DNA from: Methanothrix sp. | Lineage (GTDB): Archaea; Halobacteriota; Methanosarcinia; Methanotrichales; Methanotrichaceae | NCBI GenBank assembly: GCA_026394565.1 | Contig: JAPKYA010000029.1 | Coordinates: forward strand, 1-32,092 | DNA: 32,092 nt | Direction: 5' to 3' | In this document: positions 7,664 to 15,822 of the stretch, one piece after another | Layout of the letters: each line of letters starts with the position of its first letter | Numbering within the stretch: the stretch's first letter is position 1 | Notes under the pieces: model-generated | Told to the model about the DNA's origin: nothing | Database searches by the model: none | Seen by the model: the letters and a program-made list of their open reading frames with translations, nothing else | Translations under genes and position numbers: made by a program

Positions 7664-9334
7664 TCAGCACCTCCCCCAGGAGGGCAGAAGGCCTGCCGGA
7701 ATTTCCATTCGCACGTCCATCAGCCGCCCCACGGTTGACCAGCCTCGAATCATATTGAAAACCTCGCTGTAAGTAACTTCTGCCTCGCCTGCGTACTCGC
7801 CGATGCCCAGGCGCTCCGCCCGCTCCGCCAAAAGCCGCCGGGCCAGCCGCTCGGCATCCTCAGGAGCCATCTTTTGGTCTGTCACCCGGCCCGTGATACC
7901 CTCTTCGGCCACGCTGAACTCTCCTTTTTCCGTGTCGATGTGCAGGTTCAGGGTTAAGGTGGGCCGGGCCACGGCAGCCCCGATGGCATTGGCCACGGGT
8001 GCATACTGGGGAACAATGGCCGCGGCTTTGAGCCGGGCGGCTACCAGCGGCACGAGTGGGGGAGCGCCTCCGCCCACGCCTACAACGCTTCTAGCGGAAA
8101 GCAACTCTCTTTTCATGATCTCCCAGATACGATAAGCCGGCTCCTGCTCCCATTCCCGGAACATCTCATTTACCTCAAAGACGATCTTGTCCACCACGGC
8201 ATCGACGACCGTTTGGGCGGCCTCCTTGGTGGTGCAGCCCAGGCCCTGGGCCACGATCTGCATAGCTTTTTCCGCCTTGGCGGCGTCGCCGATCTGGGAA
8301 AGCCCTAAAACTCGCAGGGCATCGGTGGGCGTGGGACCATTCCCGCCCATGCAGATCGGCGGTCCGTCCCTGTGCGGCCCGACTGCCAGGCTGCCGCAGC
8401 AGACGGTAACGGCGCTGTCGCCGCCGATGGCCATCGACTTGACGGCAAAGGCCCGCACGTGGGTGAGAAGTGAGCCCACCCGCGCTCCCTTGGCGGAGAG
8501 GAGGGGCTTGCCGGAGAGGATGAGAGCAAGGTCGGTGGTGGTTCCGCCGATGTCCACGACCACGTTGCTTTGGCCCGGATCCGTCAGCGCCAGCACGCCC
8601 ATAATGCTGGCGGCGGGCCCGGAGAAGATGGTCTCTACAGGCATTTGCACAGATTTGTCCAGGGGCAGAGTGCCGCCGTCCGCCTTGAGGATGTAGACGG
8701 GTGCCGAGATCTTGCGCTCCTTCAGAGCTGCAGCCACATCTTTGGCAAAATGCTCATAGCTGTCTTTGGTGGCGGCCGTGAGCATGGTAGTCGCAGCCCG
8801 GCGGGGGAAGTTGAGCTGGCCGGATACTCTGTGCCCCAGCACAATATTGCTGCCAGGCAGCGCTGCGACCAGGATCTCTCCCACCAACAGCTCGTGGGCA
8901 TGATTTCTCTGGCAGAATTTTCCGACCACGGCCACGCGGGAAAGGCCCTGGGCCCTGATCTGGGAGGCGGCCTCTTTGATCTGGGGCTCACGCAGCCGAT
9001 CGATCTCTTTGCCCCGGAAATCTATAGCACCGTCCAAGATGATGCTTTTGCCCAGAGCGTAGTCCCTGGGGTTGGTTCCCGGTCCCGGTATGAGCACCAA
9101 AGCCACTGGATCGGTCTTGCCCTCTGCGATCATATTAGTAATCAGAGTGGTGCTCAGGACCACTCGCTCGATCTTGCCGGTATCGATGCCCTGCACCAGC
9201 TCGTCCAAGGCCTCAAGCAGGCACTTCAACAGGTTATCGTGATTTGTCGGCACATATGCGGTCTTGACCACCTTATTGCCGTCCACGACAACGGCGTCAG
9301 TGGTGGTGCCGCCCACATCAATTCCTATAAGCAT
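7664..9334 (-). CDS. Hydantoinase/oxoprolinase family protein (HyuA-like ATPase)
   Basis: The 556-residue product has the ASKHA-type fold of HyuA and 5-oxoprolinase. The first phosphate loop is MLIGIDVGGTTTDAVVV at the very N terminus and the second is VVVDIGGTTTDLAL near residue 256. The closing region VGVGGGAPPLVP is also present. Relatives couple ATP hydrolysis to opening of cyclic amides such as hydantoins or 5-oxoproline, or to acetone carboxylation. The usual HyuB partner is not in this window, so the substrate is open. The frame is open 50 codons further upstream. I chose the ATG at 9334 because the family begins there and the upstream extension has no similarity. Upstream and minus-strand TATA-like strings (tttatc, gatatac) lie within 40 bases. 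The HDAC-like gene follows two bases after the stop. Confidence 0.85.
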   Translation of the reverse strand: MLIGIDVGGTTTDAVVVDGNKVVKTAYVPTNHDNLLKCLLEALDELVQGIDTGKIERVVLSTTLITNMIAEGKTDPVALVLIPGPGTNPRDYALGKSIILDGAIDFRGKEIDRLREPQIKEAASQIRAQGLSRVAVVGKFCQRNHAHELLVGEILVAALPGSNIVLGHRVSGQLNFPRRAATTMLTAATKDSYEHFAKDVAAALKERKISAPVYILKADGGTLPLDKSVQMPVETIFSGPAASIMGVLALTDPGQSNVVVDIGGTTTDLALILSGKPLLSAKGARVGSLLTHVRAFAVKSMAIGGDSAVTVCCGSLAVGPHRDGPPICMGGNGPTPTDALRVLGLSQIGDAAKAEKAMQIVAQGLGCTTKEAAQTVVDAVVDKIVFEVNEMFREWEQEPAYRIWEIMKRELLSARSVVGVGGGAPPLVPLVAARLKAAAIVPQYAPVANAIGAAVARPTLTLNLHIDTEKGEFSVAEEGITGRVTDQKMAPEDAERLARRLLAERAERLGIGEYAGEAEVTYSEVFNMIRGWSTVGRLMDVRMEIPAGLLPSWGRC

Positions 9335-9706
9335 TTCATCTCGCCTTTCGATATGCGCTAAGATAAAGAGGTATATCGGCTTTGTGGTCTCAGAGAATCC
9401 CAGCCATTTCAGAGGTTGGATGAAGCATGCCCCGCTGTTATTTCTCATTGACCAACGATATGTTAGGCAAAAAAACTGTTTCAAAATATATTCTCAGACT
9501 GGGACTACAGTCTGCGACGAAAGCCTAGATGACCGCGACTTTTCGTTGTTGGAGAAGCAGGATGATCCTGCCTTCCTCCTTTTGCCCGCTCCCTAAGGAT
9601 CAGGTCCTGGTCTGCAGATCTCATTCGGATACTGTGAATGTCTTGTCACTTCCAGAAGTCTTATCTCCAATTGGCTGCAGTATCAATTTTTGGGAGGCGA
9701 CTGTAA
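9335..9706. other. Divergent intergenic region between HyuA-like gene and small unknown gene
   Basis: About 370 bases with no gene I can support. The left end should hold the minus-strand promoter of the HyuA-like operon. The right end carries a GGGAGG ribosome-binding site (about 9691-9696) for the plus-strand gene at 9707. Short frames here are upstream extensions or antisense to those genes. Confidence 0.5.
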
Positions 9707-10051
9707 ATGCTGGCTGGTAATAAATCTGTGAGTCTCGATAAATACGTCATATTTTGTTTTGCGTGTGGTTATGATTACATAAACCATATTAGTTGCTTTT
9801 CGGAGGGATCTTTGGCAGGATTTTTAGACTTTTACCCGAGGGGTAAGGTTCCTGCATCTCGCATGTCTGGTGATACGTTTTGTTTGAACTATGAAATCGA
9901 TAGATATCAGGATATTATTGAGATGCTCAGATACGAGAAGCCGATATATGTAAGTGTATCTTGGAATGAAAGTAATGCTATTGTCAAAGGGCACGTGACC
10001 ACTAGCCGAGAACCCATCGGCGAGCAAGAAGGACCGGGTGTGCCGGCTTAA
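9707..10051 (+). CDS. Uncharacterised small protein
   Basis: This 114-residue frame has even, protein-like composition, with patches such as YVIFCFACGYDYINHISCF and a C-terminal IYVSVSWNESNAIVKGHVTTSREPIGEQEG. It has a GGGAGG ribosome-binding site ten bases before the ATG. I do not recognise the family and see no signal peptide or membrane segment. It has a Cys pair near residues 17-20 but no second pair, so it is not an obvious zinc finger. It lies about 100 bases upstream of the restriction-modification gene in the same direction and may be an accessory to it or independent cargo. Confidence 0.6.
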   Translation: MLAGNKSVSLDKYVIFCFACGYDYINHISCFSEGSLAGFLDFYPRGKVPASRMSGDTFCLNYEIDRYQDIIEMLRYEKPIYVSVSWNESNAIVKGHVTTSREPIGEQEGPGVPA

Positions 10052-10157
10052 AGTATTCACTTTCAATCCTTTTTTCCGTCACGCAATAATTTCCAGAACA
10101 GTCCGTATGTAATTTTTTTCTAGATTTCCTCCGCAAGCCTTTTCGTGAGAGCAGTCA

Positions 10158-13100
10158 ATGAAGCCCCCGGAGGGCAAGGAATTGGAGGCACAGGAACTGG
10201 AACCGGCGCAGGCGCAGCCACAAGCACCCGCAAAGATCATCGAGCTGATGGAGAAGTTCGAGTGTGATCAGGATATCTATCGATCCAGCCAGTACAATGA
10301 GACTGAGCTTCGAACGGAGTTCATCAATCCCTTTTTTGAGGCGCTGGGGTGGGATGTCTACCACAAGCAGGAATGCCGGGCCGATAAGAGAGAGGTCAAA
10401 GAAGAGGATGCGGTCGATGTCGAGGGTAAGATCAAGAATCCCGACTACAGCTTTCGCCTGTTTGACAAGAGGAAATTTTTCGTCGAGGTGAAGAGGCCAT
10501 CCATAAATATCGAATCAGGCGTCTATCCTGCCTACCAGATAAGGCGCTATGCCTGGTCTGCGGACCTTGCCATCTCCATTCTCACCGACTTTGAAGAGTT
10601 CTCGGTCTACTACTGCCGGGCGCGCCCCTCCAAGGATGATAAATCCACGAAATCGCGGCTCCTGTATTTCCGGTACGATCAATATGCAGAAAAGTGGCGG
10701 GAGATTGCCGCCCTCTTTTCCAGGGAGGCGGTGCTGAACGGTTCGCTCGATCAGTATGTGCAGTCTCTGCCGCAAAAGCGGGGCGACAAAAGAGTGGACG
10801 CTGCCCTTTTGGATGACATCTCAGAGTGGCGGGAGATGCTGGCCAAAAGCATAGCGCGGCACAATCCACTGCTGGACACGGTAAGCCTCAACTATGCCGT
10901 TCAAACCATCATCGATCGAATCATATTTCTACGCATCTGCGAGGATCGGGGCATCGAGAGATACATGAGCCTCAAGGACCTGCTGAGCGGGGAGCGGGTC
11001 TATCCCAGGCTGTGCGAGCTGTTCTTGCAGGCGGACGATCGCTACAACTCAGGGATCTTTCATTTCGGCAAGGAGCCGGGCCGGGATAATCCCGATACCA
11101 TCACGCCGGGGCTGGTGATCGATGACGATACCCTGAAGAATATAATCAAGCGCCTTTACTTCCCTGAGAGTCCTTACGAGTTCTCAGTGCTTCCCGCCGA
11201 AATCTTAGGCCAGATTTACGAGCAGTTTCTGGGCAAGGTCATCCGCTTGGATGAGGGCCACAATGCCCTGGTCGAGGACAAGCCGGAGGTGAAGAAGGCG
11301 GGTGGAGTCAAGTACACGCCTGCCTACATCGTCGAATACATTGTGCAAAATACCATTGCTCCGCTGCTGGAAGGAAAGACGCTGCAAGAGGCTGCAAGCC
11401 TGCGGGTGCTCGACCCCGCCTGCGGATCGGGCTCTTTTCTTATTGTGGCCTATCAGCATCTTCTGGACTGGCATAAGGAATGGTACATACTAAATCTGGT
11501 GCCATTGATGGAGAGCGGCAGGATGTCGGAGATCGAGAAGCTCCTGCCTGCGGCCCGGGCGACGGGCAAGAAGGGGCGCATCCGGGAGCCGGAGCTGCCA
11601 GTTTACCAGGGGAAGGGCGAGGAATGGAAGCTGACCACGGCGGAGCGCAAAAGAATTTTGCTGAACAACATCTTCGGGGTGGACATCGACCGGCAGGCGG
11701 TGGAGGTGACCAAGCTCTCTCTTCTTCTGAAAGTACTGGAGGGCGAGAATGAGGAGACGATATCCAAGCAGCTCAAGCTCTTTGCGGAAAGGGCGCTGCC
11801 CGACTTGAGCCGGAACATCAAGTGCGGCAACTCGCTCGTCGGCTGGGACATTCTGAAGGACAATCCGGGCCTGGGGCCGGAGGAGATTGCGAGGATTAAT
11901 CCCTTTGATTGGGAAAGGGAGTTTGCTGAGGTCTTTTTGAAGGGCGGGTTTGATGTGATTATAGGGAATCCACCTTACATTCGTATTCAAATGATGAAAG
12001 AATGGGCTCCGTTAGAAGTCGAGAGATACAAGCAAAAATATGCATCAGCCAGCGCGGGGAATTACGATATTTATGTAGTATTTGTCGAGCGTGGTTTAAA
12101 CCTCCTAAATAGAATTGGTCGCTTAGGATTTATTCTGCCGCATAAATTCTTCAATGCCAAGTATGGGCAATCATTGAGGGCCTTGCTCACAGAAGGTAAA
12201 TATATTTCAGAAATTGTTCACTTTGGAGATAAACAGATCTTTGAAGGGGCAACAACCTATACAAACCTCCTTTTCCTGGATAAATCTGGTTCGGAGGAGT
12301 TCCGGTTCGTGAAGGTTGAAGATATCTCGGCTTGGCGTAATGCAAAGAAAGCAGATGGAACGATCATTCCATCCAACAACGCAACAGAACATGAATGGAA
12401 TTTTGCAACGGGTTCGAGTCTTGAGTTGCTTGATAAATTAAGCAGAAATCCAACAAAATTGCTTAATGCAGCCTCAAGAATAGCACAAGGAATCCGGACA
12501 AGTGCGAATGAAATATACGTTATGGAAATGATTTCAAATTCATCGGATGGTAAAATAGCAATTGTTAAATCAAAATTATTAGATAAAAATTTTGAAATTG
12601 AAAGAGATGTTATATCCCGATTCCTGCAAGGACGCGAAATAAAACCATATAACATTTTGCCTTCTAGCAGAGTAGTAATAATCCCCTACGATGCGGAAAA
12701 TGGGCGAATGAAATTTATAGGCAAAGACGAAATGCAAAATAGATATCCTAAAACCTATGAATATCTTTTGGAAAATAAAATTAAATTGGAGGAACGAGAG
12801 CACGGAAAGATGAAAGGTGATTCATGGTACGCTTATGTATATCCAAAGAATTTGGAGGTAATGAAAGCCTGCAAAATTCTTGTTCCGGACATTGCCAATA
12901 GAGGTTCTTTTGCATTGGACGAGCTTGGTGAATACTCGTTCACAAGTGGATATGGAATCATTTTAAAAAGCGACTTGAAAGAATCTGTAAAATTTATTTT
13001 GGGCTTATTGAACAGCAAAGTCTTGGATTTTTATCTGAAAAGAATTAGCACAACGATGAGAGGCGGGTTCTTTAGGTATTTTGCTCAGTACCTGGAACAG

Positions 13101-13349
13101 CTTCCCATTCGCACCATCGATTTCTCAGACCCAACCGACGTCGCCCGCCACGACCGCATGATCTCCCTGGTGGAGAGAATGCTCGCCTTGCATAAACAGC
13201 TCCCCGAAGCTGCCACGCCTCACGAAAAGACGGCCCTGGAGCGGCAGATCGAGGCCACGGACGGGCAGATCGACGCGCTGGTCTACGAGCTTTATGGGCT
13301 GACGGAGGAAGAGATTAGGATCGTTGAGGGATCACAGGCTAGCAAATGA
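10158..13349 (+). CDS. Single-chain type IIG-like restriction endonuclease/adenine methyltransferase
   Basis: The 1063-residue protein combines nuclease, methyltransferase and target recognition in one chain. Near the N terminus is a PD-(D/E)xK-type site: TEFINPFFEALGWDV at 53-67, PDYSF at 95-99 and FFVEVK at 107-112, giving Asp96, Glu110 and Lys112. An N6-adenine methyltransferase core follows with motif I DPACGSGSF near 418-427 and the catalytic NPPY at 604-607. The remainder is a target-recognition domain with a helical end. The stretch coded by roughly 11990-13080 is visibly more AT-rich than the parts on either side, as if the recognition domain was exchanged. The 3' end (13119-13349) recurs twice downstream as degraded copies. 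It would protect host DNA by methylation and cut unmodified DNA. Two PIN modules follow in the same direction. Confidence 0.9.
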   Translation: MKPPEGKELEAQELEPAQAQPQAPAKIIELMEKFECDQDIYRSSQYNETELRTEFINPFFEALGWDVYHKQECRADKREVKEEDAVDVEGKIKNPDYSFRLFDKRKFFVEVKRPSINIESGVYPAYQIRRYAWSADLAISILTDFEEFSVYYCRARPSKDDKSTKSRLLYFRYDQYAEKWREIAALFSREAVLNGSLDQYVQSLPQKRGDKRVDAALLDDISEWREMLAKSIARHNPLLDTVSLNYAVQTIIDRIIFLRICEDRGIERYMSLKDLLSGERVYPRLCELFLQADDRYNSGIFHFGKEPGRDNPDTITPGLVIDDDTLKNIIKRLYFPESPYEFSVLPAEILGQIYEQFLGKVIRLDEGHNALVEDKPEVKKAGGVKYTPAYIVEYIVQNTIAPLLEGKTLQEAASLRVLDPACGSGSFLIVAYQHLLDWHKEWYILNLVPLMESGRMSEIEKLLPAARATGKKGRIREPELPVYQGKGEEWKLTTAERKRILLNNIFGVDIDRQAVEVTKLSLLLKVLEGENEETISKQLKLFAERALPDLSRNIKCGNSLVGWDILKDNPGLGPEEIARINPFDWEREFAEVFLKGGFDVIIGNPPYIRIQMMKEWAPLEVERYKQKYASASAGNYDIYVVFVERGLNLLNRIGRLGFILPHKFFNAKYGQSLRALLTEGKYISEIVHFGDKQIFEGATTYTNLLFLDKSGSEEFRFVKVEDISAWRNAKKADGTIIPSNNATEHEWNFATGSSLELLDKLSRNPTKLLNAASRIAQGIRTSANEIYVMEMISNSSDGKIAIVKSKLLDKNFEIERDVISRFLQGREIKPYNILPSSRVVIIPYDAENGRMKFIGKDEMQNRYPKTYEYLLENKIKLEEREHGKMKGDSWYAYVYPKNLEVMKACKILVPDIANRGSFALDELGEYSFTSGYGIILKSDLKESVKFILGLLNSKVLDFYLKRISTTMRGGFFRYFAQYLEQLPIRTIDFSDPTDVARHDRMISLVERMLALHKQLPEAATPHEKTALERQIEATDGQIDALVYELYGLTEEEIRIVEGSQASK

Positions 13350-13360
13350 ACCGGCGAAAA

Positions 13361-13368
13361 CTATATTA
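13361..13368 (+). promoter_or_regulatory. TATA-like box of the first PIN module
   Basis: The string ctatatta lies 12 bases after the R-M stop codon and 33-41 bases before the ATG at 13402, a sensible archaeal TATA position. It suggests that the module carries its own promoter. Confidence 0.45.
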
Positions 13369-13401
13369 TTGAAAAATGCCTAACACTGATTGAGGAAATG
13401 A

Positions 13402-13560
13402 ATGGCAGAATATGTGGTCGGGCAGATCTACGATTCGGACAAGAATCAGTTGCCTTACGGCGGCGCTGTGGATATCAACGGCAGGATCGTCTGGGCAGTT
13501 ACTGAGGAAGAAGATAAGGCGACGAAGGAAAGAATAGAGAAGGCTTTTGGCAAGAAATGA
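13402..13560 (+). CDS. Putative small antitoxin upstream of PIN toxin
   Basis: This is a 52-residue frame, beginning MAEYVVGQIYDSDKNQLPYG and ending in a charged helix KATKERIEKAFGKK. It is shorter than most automatic calls. Its stop overlaps the start of the PIN gene by four bases (ATGA at 13557-13560), the typical arrangement of an antitoxin and its toxin. A TATA-like box lies upstream. I do not recognise a VapB, RelB, AbrB or ribbon-helix-helix motif, so the antitoxin label rests on position, size and coupling. Confidence 0.55.
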   Translation: MAEYVVGQIYDSDKNQLPYGGAVDINGRIVWAVTEEEDKATKERIEKAFGKK

Positions 13561-14039
13561 ATCACGTTGCCATTGACGCTGATATCTTCTTTTATTCTGT
13601 TAGCACTGACAAGAAAGATCGAAAATCACAGCTTGCAACCGGCCTGCTCGATCACATCGATAATCACCCCACGCTAGAGCTTTGTGTCCCATTCTCAGTA
13701 CTTGCGGAGACTGTTTTTAAGAGTCTGACTCGCGAAAAAGAGGTGTGCGATCCTCATAAAATGGAGACGATCGCCTCTTTGATTGAGCTATGGAGGAAAC
13801 TTGATATCAGATTCCTACCGCCCACAAATAGGGTTGCTGAAATCTGCTGGCATCTGGTGGACGAATGCAAAGATCGATTGCAGCCAACAGATAGGACTCA
13901 TCTTGGTTATGCCCTGGCGTACAATATGAATTACCTCATAACCACCGACAAAATTCTTCTACACTATCAGGTTCCGGATGGCTTTCAGCTCAAAATTGTC
14001 TCGCTGAAAGATGCTCGGGAAACGATAGGTCTTCGATAG
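13557..14039 (+). CDS. PIN-domain ribonuclease, likely VapC-type toxin
   Basis: The 160-residue protein shows the spaced acidic residues of PIN nucleases: Asp7/Asp9 in VAIDADIFFY, Glu51 in VLAETVF, Asp112 in PTDRTHLGYALAYNMNYLITTD and Asp131 at the end of that stretch. PIN toxins cleave tRNA or rRNA in a magnesium-dependent way when the antitoxin is lost. Its start overlaps the 52-residue upstream frame by ATGA. Right after the stop begins the first degraded copy of the R-M gene tail. It is somewhat longer than classical VapC (about 130 residues). Confidence 0.8.
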   Translation: MNHVAIDADIFFYSVSTDKKDRKSQLATGLLDHIDNHPTLELCVPFSVLAETVFKSLTREKEVCDPHKMETIASLIELWRKLDIRFLPPTNRVAEICWHLVDECKDRLQPTDRTHLGYALAYNMNYLITTDKILLHYQVPDGFQLKIVSLKDARETIGLR

Positions 14040-14046
14040 AACTGAT

Positions 14047-14274
14047 TGATTCTGCAGCCCACAAGACGTCGCCCGCCATGATCACATAGCTCTCCAGGTG
14101 GAGAGAATGCTCGCCCTGCATAAACAGCTCCCCGAGGCCCGCACGCCTCACGAAAAAACGGCCCTGGCAAGCGGCCTGATCGAGGCCACGGACGGGCAAC
14201 TCGACGCGCTGGTCTACGAGCTGTACGCTCTGACTGAGGAGGAGATCAGGATTGTGCAGAAGGCGAGCAAGTAG
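14047..14274 (+). pseudogene. Degraded copy 1 of the R-M gene 3' end
   Basis: This segment aligns with 13119-13349, the last 231 bases of the restriction-modification gene, in the same orientation. It includes the shared stretch gtggagagaatgctcgcc. From an ATG at 14107 it still reads in frame to the TAG at 14272-14274 as a 55-residue peptide (LALHKQLPEARTPHEKTA... then YELYALTEEEIRIVQ). The upstream part has lost frame and has no start. It is a tail fragment, not a gene in its own right, unless the short frame is used. Confidence 0.85.
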
Positions 14275-14283
14275 TTTTATATT
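14275..14283 (+). promoter_or_regulatory. TATA-like box of the second PIN module
   Basis: The string ttttatatt begins on the base after the stop of tail copy 1 and lies 32-40 bases before the ATG at 14315. This matches the placement of the TATA-like box in the first module, also just behind a tail. Confidence 0.45.
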
Positions 14284-14314
14284 CTTTTCCAGCATTTAGG
14301 ATACGGGCAATAAA

Positions 14315-14554
14315 ATGGCGATAGAAGTTGAGCTTCCACGAGAGATAGAGTTATCGATAAAGGCCAACAAAGATTTGGATGCATTAGTGCGAAAAAGGAT
14401 AGAACGGGATATTCTAGAAGATATAAAAAATGACATATTCATTTCAAAAATTTTTGACACGCTCTTAGAAAGAAGCGATCTTTCTGAAGATGACGTAAAT
14501 AAATTAGACCACAAGATGAAGCGGGAAATAATGGAGATATTGGGATGGAGATAG
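14315..14554 (+). CDS. Putative antitoxin partner of the second PIN protein
   Basis: The 79-residue protein is highly charged and predicted helical, for example PREIELSIKANKDLDALVRK and RSDLSEDDVNKLDHKMKREI. This is the look of small antitoxins that wrap around a PIN toxin. It overlaps the PIN gene by ten bases, so the two are coupled. I do not see a clear ribbon-helix-helix or AbrB DNA-binding motif. The AT-rich composition matches the PIN gene and differs from the flanking tail copies. Confidence 0.7.
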   Translation: MAIEVELPREIELSIKANKDLDALVRKRIERDILEDIKNDIFISKIFDTLLERSDLSEDDVNKLDHKMKREIMEILGWR

Positions 14555-14904
14555 TGCTGGATACGAATATCCTGATATCTTCTCTCTTAAGGAATGGTTT
14601 GACCAGAGATATAATATCCGTATCGCCTTTCAAAATGTATACTGTTTTATATGCTAAAATTGAAATGGAAAAACATAAAAATGAATTGTTATGCAAGTCA
14701 AAGCTGGACGAAAAATCCTTTGATTATTTGAAGGATTTTATCTTCAGCAAAATCAGTTTTATCCCTCTTGAAGACTTGGCCCCCATCAAAGATAGGGCAA
14801 TTGAAGTTATGTCTGAAATTGATATCGATGACTCTCCATTCCTGGCTCTGGCAATGTCCTTAAACTGTCCGATCTGGAGCAATGACGGACATTTCAAGAG
14901 GTAG
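14545..14904 (+). CDS. PIN-domain protein with premature amber stop
   Basis: The 119-residue product shows PIN-type acidic residues: Asp6 in MEIVLDTNILIS, Glu40/42 in KIEMEKHKNE, Asp95-96 in DIDDSPFLALAMSL and Asp114 in IWSNDGHFKR. The reading frame stops with TAG at 14902-14904. It then continues open as DVVKAFTTRELMNLL to a TAA at 14950-14952. PIN proteins of this type usually end with such a strand plus short helix after the SNDxHF motif, so the TAG looks like a nonsense change of a longer 135-residue protein. The catalytic residues all lie before the stop. A toxin of reduced function, or readthrough, are both possible. Confidence 0.75.
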   Translation: MEIVLDTNILISSLLRNGLTRDIISVSPFKMYTVLYAKIEMEKHKNELLCKSKLDEKSFDYLKDFIFSKISFIPLEDLAPIKDRAIEVMSEIDIDDSPFLALAMSLNCPIWSNDGHFKR

Positions 14905-14985
14905 GATGTCGTCAAAGCTTTTACCACAAGAGAACTGATGAATCTATTATAATTACGAAATTGAGCTTCGATAGACAACATCTCT

Positions 14986-15111
14986 TGGTCTCCCTGGTGG
15001 AGAGAATGCTCTCCTTACATAAACAGCTCCCGAAAGCCGGCACGCCTCACGAGAAGACGGCCCTGCAAGCGACCGGATCGAGGCCACGGACGGGCAGATC
15101 GACAGGCTGGT
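14986..15111 (+). pseudogene. Degraded copy 2 of the R-M gene 3' end
   Basis: This shorter segment aligns with about 13160-13290 of the R-M gene in the same orientation (ccctggtggagagaatgct, then cataaacagctcccg and gaggccacggacgggcag). A deletion breaks the frame and the last part of the tail is missing. At several sites it agrees with copy 1 against the intact gene, for example caagcg before gatcgagg. The two copies thus share a history. The 10-mer cttcgataga, which ends the first PIN gene before copy 1, also occurs just before copy 2 (14966-14975). Confidence 0.8.
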
Positions 15112-15159
15112 AGTAAGCTTCACTTTGAAGTAAAATCTGCTTTTTTCCCGTACCATATC

Positions 15160-15822
15160 TCATTCCACGAGCTCTTCGCCAACGATCCTGTGCTCGCCCT
15201 CACTGTCGTGCACGATGCACTCGCCGCTCTTCCCTGCCTCGCCCCTCTCGAAGTCCCGGTATATCTCCAGCAAGGCGATGGCCTCCTGGATCTCGAAAAG
15301 GTAGCGCAAAATGAGCCGCTCTGCCATCTTGTCCGCTTCGTCGGACTCGATCTTCCCCCCCAGGCCCCGGCACTCCGAGCACATCAATACGCCGTTATCT
15401 AAGTAGAATGGGTAGGTGCTGCAGAGCATGGGCCGGGCAAGATAGACGGAGCAGCGGCCATTCTGATAAAACCGGCAGGATCCGCCCTCTTTTTTTAGCC
15501 GCCACTCCAGGGTATGAAAGCTGCCGTCTTTGTCCCACTCACCCTCTTCGGGTGGGCTGACGACGTCTAGCCACCCCAGGCCTGTGGCTGTCAGGATGCG
15601 TCTTATCTCCAGAGGAAAGACGACCACGCTGTGGTCCTCTCCCCGGCAGCATTCCCCGCACTGCAGACAGTGAAATCCATACTCCCGTATCCGAGCCGCC
15701 AGCTTTGTCGGGGAGAGCTTTTTCCCCTCCAGAAAAGCCCCTTTAAGCTCAGCAATCCTACCTTCTCGATCGTTTCTCCCGGCGCGATCTTCTCTCTTCG
15801 CGCCGTCGCCTTTTTCGTTCAT
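15160..15822 (-). CDS. YkgJ-like cysteine-cluster (zinc/iron-chelating) protein
   Basis: The 220-residue product has the YkgJ/CxxCxxCC pattern, FHCLQCGECCRGEDHSVVVF, followed by SCRFYQNGRCSVYLARPMLCSTYPFYLDNG and CSECRG. These Cys probably bind a metal or cluster; the biochemical role of this family is not settled. The start is chosen at 15822 because that ATG overlaps the guaAA stop as ATGA. An ATG at 15831 is an alternative, and the longer upstream frame only antisenses guaAA. The coupling suggests co-expression with guaAA. There is no membrane segment. Confidence 0.82.
   Translation of the reverse strand: MNEKGDGAKREDRAGRNDREGRIAELKGAFLEGKKLSPTKLAARIREYGFHCLQCGECCRGEDHSVVVFPLEIRRILTATGLGWLDVVSPPEEGEWDKDGSFHTLEWRLKKEGGSCRFYQNGRCSVYLARPMLCSTYPFYLDNGVLMCSECRGLGGKIESDEADKMAERLILRYLFEIQEAIALLEIYRDFERGEAGKSGECIVHDSEGEHRIVGEELVE

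Noticed and set aside
14902..14904. Pyrrolysine codon in the second PIN gene
   Set aside because: Not adopted as the main reading, since no pyl genes are visible and the likely lineage is not known for pyrrolysine. A nonsense change is simpler.
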